From: Actinocorallia populi
GTDB lineage: Bacteria; Actinomycetota; Actinomycetes; Streptosporangiales; Streptosporangiaceae
Assembly (NCBI RefSeq): GCF_002995495.1
Contig: NZ_PVZV01000008.1
Coordinates: forward strand, 186,001-250,000
Length of the DNA stretch: 64,000 nt
Direction: 5' to 3'
The translations under genes and the position numbers were made by a program. Below, in pieces: positions 57,943 to 64,000 of this stretch. The notes beneath the pieces were generated by a model. The model was not told where the DNA came from. It ran no database searches and worked only from the letters and a program-made list of their open reading frames with translations. Positions within the stretch are counted from its first letter, which is position 1. The number at the start of each line of letters is the position of its first letter.

Positions 57943-58855
57943 CGTGAAGTCCCGTGAGCGGACGGCGGCCCGCCCGCCGTCCGCGCGCGGCTCGTACGCG
58001 CTCTACCTGGTCCCCAGCGCCGTCCTGTTCGCGTGCGTGATCGGCCTGCCGTTCCTGATGAGCGTCGGGCTGAGCTTCACCCGCTGGCGCGGCGTGGGGG
58101 ACCCGGAGTTCATCGGGCTGGAGAACTACCGGAAGCTGCTGGAGGACGACCGGTTCTGGCAGTCCTTCCAGAACAACGTCGTCCTCATCATCGCGATGGC
58201 CGTCATTCCGACCCTGATCGGGCTGGTGCTGGCCGCGGCGATCTTCGACTTCGTCTCCAAGCACTACGGGCAGCGGCCCGCCAGCGCCCTGCGCGCGGCC
58301 TTCTACCTGCCGCAGGTGCTGCCGGTCGCGGTCGCCGGCGTGGTGTGGACCTGGATCCTGCACCCGACGTACGGCGCGCTCAACGAGCTGCTCGGCCTGG
58401 TCGGGCTCGAAGGCCACGACTGGCTCGGCGACGAGTCCACCGCGCTGTTCAGCGTCGGCGGCATCCTCGTCTGGCTGCAGATCGGCTATCCCGTGGTCAT
58501 CTTCATGGCGGGCCTGCAGCGGGTCGACCCGGCCCTGTACGAGGCCGCCCAGCTGGACGGCGCGGGCTGGTGGCGGCGGTTCCGGCACATCACCGTGCCG
58601 CAGATCCGGCCCGAGGTCTTCGTGGTGCTGCTGACCTGCACCATCGCCGCCCTCAAGGTGTTCGGCCCGATCTACGTGCTCACCAGGGGCGGGCCGGGCG
58701 GGTCGACCAACGTCCCGTCCTACTTCTCCTACCAGAACTTCTTCCAGAAGGCCCAGGTCGGTTACGGCTCGGCGATCGCGACCGTGCTGACGCTGGTCAT
58801 CGTCGCGGTGACGTTCGCGTTCCTGCGCGCCCAGGACCGAGGGGAGCGGTCATGA
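57932..58855 (+). CDS. Sugar ABC transporter permease (MalF type)
   Basis: 307 residues from a TTG overlapping the binding-protein gene; GAGGA lies 8 nt upstream, while the alternative GTG at 57944 has no clear site. Six membrane segments; the EAA loop reads [23 protein letters not shown] (about 210-232), the contact site for the ATPase. No ATPase gene is in the operon, so a shared MsiK-type ATPase is presumably used, as is usual in actinomycetes. Confidence 0.92.
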   Translation: MASDVKSRERTAARPPSARGSYALYLVPSAVLFACVIGLPFLMSVGLSFTRWRGVGDPEFIGLENYRKLLEDDRFWQSFQNNVVLIIAMAVIPTLIGLVLAAAIFDFVSKHYGQRPASALRAAFYLPQVLPVAVAGVVWTWILHPTYGALNELLGLVGLEGHDWLGDESTALFSVGGILVWLQIGYPVVIFMAGLQRVDPALYEAAQLDGAGWWRRFRHITVPQIRPEVFVVLLTCTIAALKVFGPIYVLTRGGPGGSTNVPSYFSYQNFFQKAQVGYGSAIATVLTLVIVAVTFAFLRAQDRGERS

Positions 58856-59673
58856 CGGCCATCAGGCGCGGATCCGTGCTGGCGGCGCTCGCCGTGCTGG
58901 CGGTCGTGATGCTCGTGCCGTTCGCGATCGTGGCGATGAACGCGGTCAAGACCCCGGCGGACTACTCCTCCGGCGGCCCGCTGGCCCTGCCCGAGAGCAT
59001 CCACTTCGACGCCCTGCGTGCGTTCTGGGACCGTGTCGACTTCGGGCAGAAGTTGTGGAACAGCGCCCTGATCAGCGCCTCGGTCGCGTTCTTCGCGGTC
59101 GTCCTGTCGGTGCTGAACGCCTACGCGCTGGGCATCGGCCGGGTCAAGGGCCGGCTGTGGATCATGGTGCTCTTCCTGGTGGCCAACACCCTCCCGCAGG
59201 AGCAGCTGGTCTACCCGCTGTACTACCTGGCCAAGGAGACCGGCCTGTACGACACCAGGCTGAGCATGATCATCATCTTCACCGCGATCCAGTCGGCCTT
59301 CGGCACCTACCTGCTGTCGTCGGTGTTCGGCACGTTCCCGCGCGAGCTGCTCGAGGCCGCCCAGCTCGATGGCGCGGGCCGCTGGCGCACGCTGTGGCGG
59401 GTCGTGGTCCCGATGAGCATGCCGACGCTGACCGTGCTGATGGTCTTCTTCTTCATCTGGACCTGGAACGAGTTCTTCCTCCCGTTGATCTTCCTCATCT
59501 CCAACGAGAACCAGACCGTTCCCGTCGCCCTCGGCGTCACCGCCGGCGACAAGTACATGGACGCCACGATGCAGAGCGCCGCCTCGCTGCTCGGCATCCT
59601 CCCCGCGATCGTCTTCTTCCTCATCTTCCAGCGGACGCTGACGCGCGGCATCACCGTAGGAGCCATCAAGTAA
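58852..59673 (+). CDS. Sugar ABC transporter permease (MalG type)
   Basis: 273 residues; ATG overlaps the stop of the preceding permease (ATGA). Six membrane segments with the EAA loop [22 protein letters not shown] (about 168-189) and the C-terminal [10 protein letters not shown] typical of MalG-like permeases. Partner of the MalF-type protein. Confidence 0.93.
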   Translation: MTAIRRGSVLAALAVLAVVMLVPFAIVAMNAVKTPADYSSGGPLALPESIHFDALRAFWDRVDFGQKLWNSALISASVAFFAVVLSVLNAYALGIGRVKGRLWIMVLFLVANTLPQEQLVYPLYYLAKETGLYDTRLSMIIIFTAIQSAFGTYLLSSVFGTFPRELLEAAQLDGAGRWRTLWRVVVPMSMPTLTVLMVFFFIWTWNEFFLPLIFLISNENQTVPVALGVTAGDKYMDATMQSAASLLGILPAIVFFLIFQRTLTRGITVGAIK

Positions 59674-61688
59674 TGAAGTTCACCGACGGATACTGGCTCA
59701 TGCGCGAGGGCGTGCAGGCCTCCTATCCCGCGGAGGTCCTGGACGCCCAGGCGGGCCCCGGCAGCCTGAACGTGTACGCCCCCGTCACCCGGATCCGGCA
59801 CCGCGGCGACCTCCTCAAGGGCCCCCTGCTCACCTTCGAGTGCGCCGCGCCCCTGGCGGACGTGATCAGCGTCCGGGTCACCCACTTCGCCGGCGGCGCG
59901 GACCGCGGCCCGCGCTTCCCGCTGGACACCGTTCCGGTCGAGGAGCCGGGGAGGATCACCGACGAGGAGGCGACGCTCACCTCGGGCGCGCTGACCGTCC
60001 GGTTCCGCAAGGACGGTCCCTGGCGCATGGAGTTCGAGGCGGACGGGCGGATCCTCACCGGCACCTCCGCCAAGGCGACCGCGATGCTCGACGCCCCCGA
60101 GGGCCGCTTCATCCGCGAGCAGCTCGACCTCGGCGTCGGGCAGCACGTGTACGGGCTGGGAGAGCGGTTCGGGCCGCTGGTCAAGAACGGCCAGACGGTG
60201 GACGTGTGGAACGCCGACGGCGGCACCGCCAGCGAGCAGGCCTACAAGAACGTCCCGTTCTTCCTCACCGACGCCGGCTACGGGGTGTTCGTCAACCACA
60301 CCGGGCACGTCTCGTTCGAGGTGGGCTCCGAGGCGGTCTCGCGCGTCCAGTTCAGCGTGGGCGGCGAGTCCCTGGAGTACCTGCTCATCTACGGGCCGAC
60401 GCCCAAGGAGATCCTGCGCAAGTACACCGCCCTCACCGGGCGGCCCGCGAAGCTGCCGGAGTGGTCGTTCGGCCTGTGGCTGTCGACGTCGTTCACCACC
60501 TCCTACGACGAGGAGACCGTCACCTCCTTCCTCGACGGGATGGCCGAGCGCGACCTGCCGCTGAGCGTCTTCCACTTCGACTCGTTCTGGATGCGCGAGT
60601 TCCACTGGTGCGACTTCGAGTGGGACCCCAGGACGTTCCCCGATCCCGCCGGGATGCTGCGCAGGCTCAAGGAGCGCGGCCTGAAGATCTGCGTGTGGAT
60701 CAACCCCTACATCGCGCAGCGGTCGCCGCTGTTCGCCGAGGGCAAGGAGAAGGGATACCTGCTCAGGCGGCCCGACGGCGGCGTCTGGCAGTGGGACCTG
60801 TGGCAGCCCGGCCTGGCCGTCGTCGACTTCACCAACCCCGAGGCGCGCCGCTGGTGGGCGTCCAAGCTCGAGGCGCTGCTCGACATGGGAGTGGACTGCT
60901 TCAAGACCGACTTCGGCGAGCGCATCCCCACGGACGTCGTCTACCACGACGGATCCGACCCCGAGGGCATGCACAACTACTACACCCAGCTGTACAACGA
61001 GACGGTCTTCGAGCTACTGCGCGAGCACAAGGGCGAGGACGAGGCCGTCGTGTTCGCGCGGTCGGCGACCGCCGGAGGCCAGAAGTTCCCGGTCCACTGG
61101 GGCGGCGACTGCGAGTCGACCTTCCCCGCGATGGCCGAGAGCCTGCGCGGCGGCCTGTCCCTCGGGCTGTGCGGTTTCGGGTACTGGAGCCACGACATCG
61201 GCGGCTTCGAGGGGACGCCCGACGCCGAGCTGTTCAAGCGCTGGATCGCGTTCGGCCTGCTGTCCTCGCACAGCCGGCTGCACGGCAGCGAGTCCTACCG
61301 GGTGCCGTGGGCGTTCGACGAGGAGTCGGTGGACGTCCTGCGCCACTTCACCGAGCTGAAGCTCTCCCTGATGCCCTACCTGCGCGAGGTGGCGCGCGAG
61401 GCGCACGAGGACGGCGTGCCGATGATGCGGGCGATGGTCCTGGAGTTCCCCGAGGACCCGGCCTGCGCCACGCTCGAGCTGCAGTACATGCTCGGCTCCG
61501 ACCTGCTGGTCGCGCCCGTCTTCGATCCTTCGGGCGACGTGTCCTACTACGTGCCCGAGGGCGAGTGGACCCGTCTGCTGACGGGGGAAAAGGTCGCCGG
61601 GCCCCGCTGGGTGAAAGAGAATCACGGGGTGCTGAGCCTTCCGCTGCTCGTCCGCCCGGGCGCGGTCATCCCCCTGGAGGACAGATGA
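59673..61688 (+). CDS. Glycoside hydrolase family 31, alpha-xylosidase-like (YicI type)
   Basis: 671 residues; TAATG overlap with the permease gene. The N-terminal YicI-like sandwich starts [14 protein letters not shown]. The (beta/alpha)8 barrel has [18 protein letters not shown] and [18 protein letters not shown] (a W/C-rich substrate loop typical of alpha-xylosidases), and the nucleophile Asp in [10 protein letters not shown] (about 412). No signal peptide, so it acts on imported sugar. With the adjacent GH1 beta-glucosidase this fits stepwise breakdown of xyloglucan or isoprimeverose-like oligosaccharides. It is about 100 residues shorter than E. coli YicI at the C-terminus. Confidence 0.92.
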   Translation: MKFTDGYWLMREGVQASYPAEVLDAQAGPGSLNVYAPVTRIRHRGDLLKGPLLTFECAAPLADVISVRVTHFAGGADRGPRFPLDTVPVEEPGRITDEEATLTSGALTVRFRKDGPWRMEFEADGRILTGTSAKATAMLDAPEGRFIREQLDLGVGQHVYGLGERFGPLVKNGQTVDVWNADGGTASEQAYKNVPFFLTDAGYGVFVNHTGHVSFEVGSEAVSRVQFSVGGESLEYLLIYGPTPKEILRKYTALTGRPAKLPEWSFGLWLSTSFTTSYDEETVTSFLDGMAERDLPLSVFHFDSFWMREFHWCDFEWDPRTFPDPAGMLRRLKERGLKICVWINPYIAQRSPLFAEGKEKGYLLRRPDGGVWQWDLWQPGLAVVDFTNPEARRWWASKLEALLDMGVDCFKTDFGERIPTDVVYHDGSDPEGMHNYYTQLYNETVFELLREHKGEDEAVVFARSATAGGQKFPVHWGGDCESTFPAMAESLRGGLSLGLCGFGYWSHDIGGFEGTPDAELFKRWIAFGLLSSHSRLHGSESYRVPWAFDEESVDVLRHFTELKLSLMPYLREVAREAHEDGVPMMRAMVLEFPEDPACATLELQYMLGSDLLVAPVFDPSGDVSYYVPEGEWTRLLTGEKVAGPRWVKENHGVLSLPLLVRPGAVIPLEDR

Positions 61689-62977
61689 GACGTTTCCCCG
61701 AGGGCTTCGTCTGGGGGGCGGCCACCGCCGCCTACCAGATCGAGGGAGCCGTCGCCGAGGACGGCCGCGCGCCGTCCATCTGGGACGGCTTCGGCCCGAT
61801 CGCGAACGGCGACACCGGCGAGACGGCCTGCGACCACTACCACCGGTACCGCGAGGACCTCGGGCACCTGGCCGACCTCGGCGTGGGCTCCTACCGCTTC
61901 TCCGTCTCCTGGCCGCGGGTCCTGCCGTACGGCAAGGTCGAGCGGCGCGGCCTGGACTTCTACTCCCGGCTCGTCGACGGGCTGCTGGAGCGCGGGATCG
62001 AGCCCGCCGCCACCCTCTACCACTGGGACCTGCCCCGGGAGCTGGAGGAGCGGGGCGGCTGGACCGACCGCGACACCGCCCACCGGTTCGCCGAGTACGC
62101 CGCCGTCGTGGCCGAGGAACTGGGCGACCGGGTCCCGACCTGGATCACCCTCAACGAGCCGTGGTGCTCGGCCTTCCTCGGGCACGGCACGGGCGAGCAC
62201 GCGCCCGGCCGCCGGGACCCCGAGGCCGTCTTCACCGCGGCCCACCACCTCAACCTGGCGCACGGCCTGGCCGCGCGGCTGCTGCCCGGACGCAGGGGGG
62301 TCACCCTCAACCCGCAGGTGCTGCGGGGGCCGGACGCCGCCGCGGTGCGCCGCGCCGACGCCGTCGGCAACGGGGTCTTCTTCGGCCCGCTGCTGTCCGG
62401 CGCCTATCCGGAGGAGCTGTTCGCGCACACCGCGCACCTCACCGACTGGTCGTTCGTGCGCGACGGCGACGTGGAGACGATCCACGCCCCGCTGGACTTC
62501 CTCGGGGTGAACTACTACACCACGACGGTCGTGGCGCCCGGCGGCACCGGCCGGGCGGACTTCCCCGGCTGCGAGGACCTGGCGTTCTCGGCCGAGCCGG
62601 GGCCGGTCACCGACATGGGGTGGACGATCGAGCCGTCCGGCCTGACCGAGCTGCTGCTGCGGCTGTCGCGGGAGTACCCGGGCCTGCCGCTGGTGATCAC
62701 CGAGAACGGGGCGGCGTTCCCCGAACCCGTCCGCGACGAGGGGCGGATCGGCTACCTGCACGGCCACCTCGGCGCGGTCCTGGACGCGATCGAGGCGGGC
62801 GCGGACGTCCGCGGATACTACGTGTGGTCCCTGCTGGACAACTTCGAGTGGGCCTTCGGCTACGGAAAGCGGTTCGGCATCATCCACGTCGACTACGAGA
62901 CCCAGCGCCGCACCTGGAAGGACAGCGCCCGCTGGTACCGCGACGTGGCGGCATCCGCAACCCTGCCGGACGCCTGA
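61685..62977 (+). CDS. Glycoside hydrolase family 1 beta-glucosidase
   Basis: 430 residues, ATGA overlap with the GH31 gene. [19 protein letters not shown] is the GH1 N-terminal signature; acid/base Glu in TLNEPW (about 158), nucleophile Glu in VITENGAAF (about 341), glucose-binding [13 protein letters not shown] at the end. Cytoplasmic. It removes beta-linked glucose (or a related sugar) from imported oligosaccharides after the alpha-xylosidase has acted. Confidence 0.95.
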   Translation: MRRFPEGFVWGAATAAYQIEGAVAEDGRAPSIWDGFGPIANGDTGETACDHYHRYREDLGHLADLGVGSYRFSVSWPRVLPYGKVERRGLDFYSRLVDGLLERGIEPAATLYHWDLPRELEERGGWTDRDTAHRFAEYAAVVAEELGDRVPTWITLNEPWCSAFLGHGTGEHAPGRRDPEAVFTAAHHLNLAHGLAARLLPGRRGVTLNPQVLRGPDAAAVRRADAVGNGVFFGPLLSGAYPEELFAHTAHLTDWSFVRDGDVETIHAPLDFLGVNYYTTTVVAPGGTGRADFPGCEDLAFSAEPGPVTDMGWTIEPSGLTELLLRLSREYPGLPLVITENGAAFPEPVRDEGRIGYLHGHLGAVLDAIEAGADVRGYYVWSLLDNFEWAFGYGKRFGIIHVDYETQRRTWKDSARWYRDVAASATLPDA

Positions 62978-62978
62978 C

Positions 62979-64000
62979 ATGAGCGAGAAGAGGCGGAAGA
63001 AGAGCCCGGTCAAGATCACGGATGTGGCGCGGCGGGCGGGGGTGTCGCCCAGCACGGTCTCCTACGTGCTGTCGGGCAAGCGGACCATCTCCGAGGAGAC
63101 CCGGCGGCGCGTCCAGGAGAGCATCGAGGAGCTCGGCTACCAGCCGCACGCCGGGGCGCGGGCGCTGGCCAGCAGCCGCTCGAACGTGCTGGCGCTGATG
63201 CTGCCGCTGCGCCCGGGCATCCACGTCCCGGTCGTCATGCAGTTCGCCGCCTCGGTGGTGACCGAGGCGCGCCGGCACGACCACGACGTCCTGCTCCTCA
63301 CCCAGGAGGAGGGCGTCGCGGGACTGCGCCGGGTCGCCGGCAGCGCCCTGGCGGACGCGCTGATCGTGATGGACGTCCAGCTGCACGACGAGCGGGTGCC
63401 GCTGCTGCGGGAGCTGGACCGGCCGTCGGTGCTCATCGGCTTTCCCGCCGAGCCGTCCGGGCTGACCTGCATCGACCTGGACTTCCGGGCGGCGGGCGCG
63501 GCGTGCGTCGACCACCTGGCGGCGCTCGGCCACCGCTGCGTCGACCTCGTCGGCTCGCCGCCCGAGGTCTACCGGCGGGGGACGGGTTTCGCCCAGCGGG
63601 TGATCGAGGGCTTCCAGGAGTCCTGCGCCGCGCACGGGATCGAGTCGACGATCCACCCGTGCGAGGCCACCCCGGAGGCCGCGCGCGCCGTGGCCGAGCG
63701 GCTGCTGGCCCTGCACCCCGGCCTCACCGCGGTGGTGGTGCACAACGAGCCGCTGGTGGAGCCGCTGGTCGCGGCCTTCGCGGACCTGGGCCTGCGGGTG
63801 CCGCAGGACCTCTCCGTGGTCGCGCTGTGCCCGGACGAGATCGCCGAGCGCACCGCGCTGCCGCTGACCTCCGTGGCCATCGAGGCCCACGAGGTCGGCA
63901 CCCGCGCGGTCGACCTCCTCATGGCCAAGCTGGACGGCCTCGACGTCCCCGAGGCCACCCTCCTGCCGCCCCGGCTGACGGCGAGGGCCAGCACGGCCCC
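62979..64000 (+). CDS. LacI-family repressor of the sugar operon (3' end cut by window edge)
   Basis: The ATG one base after the GH1 stop opens a frame that runs to the window edge (340 codons), probably only a few residues short of complete. The helix-turn-helix KITDVARRAGVSPSTVSYVLSGKRTISEETRRRVQ is read in two blocks at about 12-46. The effector domain covers about 65-340 (LALMLPLRPGIHVPVV, FRAAGAACVDHLAALGHR, LSVVALCPDEIAERTALPLTSV). It is last in the operon, and its likely operators are the palindromes at 56576-56604. Confidence 0.92.
   Translation, partial: MSEKRRKKSPVKITDVARRAGVSPSTVSYVLSGKRTISEETRRRVQESIEELGYQPHAGARALASSRSNVLALMLPLRPGIHVPVVMQFAASVVTEARRHDHDVLLLTQEEGVAGLRRVAGSALADALIVMDVQLHDERVPLLRELDRPSVLIGFPAEPSGLTCIDLDFRAAGAACVDHLAALGHRCVDLVGSPPEVYRRGTGFAQRVIEGFQESCAAHGIESTIHPCEATPEAARAVAERLLALHPGLTAVVVHNEPLVEPLVAAFADLGLRVPQDLSVVALCPDEIAERTALPLTSVAIEAHEVGTRAVDLLMAKLDGLDVPEATLLPPRLTARASTA

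Overview
The window is high-GC actinomycete chromosome. GTG and TTG starts are common, genes overlap tightly (ATGA, GTGA, TGATG), and the markers are actinobacterial: SepH (partial, left edge), DUF3710, DUF3159, DUF4193 and DUF4235 proteins, a conservon (cvnABCD), a coproporphyrin-type ferrochelatase and a ram/amf-like lanthipeptide locus. This suggests a filamentous, sporulating genus of the Streptosporangiales type (inference; no rRNA is present to place it). I found no tRNA, rRNA, CRISPR array, transposase or prophage gene.

Region by region. 1-12 kb: housekeeping and signalling genes (sepH, a sugar-lactone/alditol oxidase, a secreted transglycosylase, ferrochelatase, an inositol monophosphatase-family enzyme, an OmpR-type two-component pair, a Ser/Thr kinase with a neighbouring paralogue of its extracellular domain, DUF4193 and DUF4235 proteins). 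12-24 kb: valS, a P450, a penicillin-recognising lipoprotein, a PIG-L deacetylase, dut, DUF3710, a LacI/MFS divergent pair, an OB-fold/DUF3159 pair and an LPDTG wall-anchored DUF11 protein. 24-34 kb: conservon, a degenerate CbiX-like protein, two TrkA/RCK proteins divergent from a KimA-like K+ transporter, an RNA m5U methyltransferase and a secreted lamin-tail protein.

34.7-43.5 kb holds a class III lanthipeptide cluster on the minus strand: LanKC synthetase, a 42-residue precursor that gene callers can easily miss, two ABC half-transporters and a prolyl oligopeptidase. A convergent atypical NarL-type regulator that has lost its phospho-acceptor Asp lies at its end. The layout matches ramCSAB/ramR (SapB) and amf clusters, plus the prolyl oligopeptidase leader protease known from flavipeptin. 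The precursor carries two perfect S-x2-(S/T)-x3-C motifs and a single leader proline.

43.6-56.5 kb: a secreted GH3 enzyme, a Hen1 RNA-repair methyltransferase with no Pnkp beside it, and a minus-strand operon of FAD oxidoreductase, enediyne-type iterative PKS (KS-AT-ACP-KR-DH-PPTase), hotdog thioesterase and O-methyltransferase, with a divergent LysR regulator. The usual E3/E4/E5 enediyne companions are absent here. 56.5-64 kb: a sugar ABC importer, a GH31 alpha-xylosidase-like enzyme, a GH1 beta-glucosidase and a LacI regulator (cut by the right edge) form one operon. It probably takes up and degrades xyloglucan-type oligosaccharides and sits behind paired palindromic operators.

At least ten genes have a TANNNT hexamer ending 6-8 nt before the start codon, which points to widespread leaderless transcription. 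Domain positions are read by eye; no database search was run.
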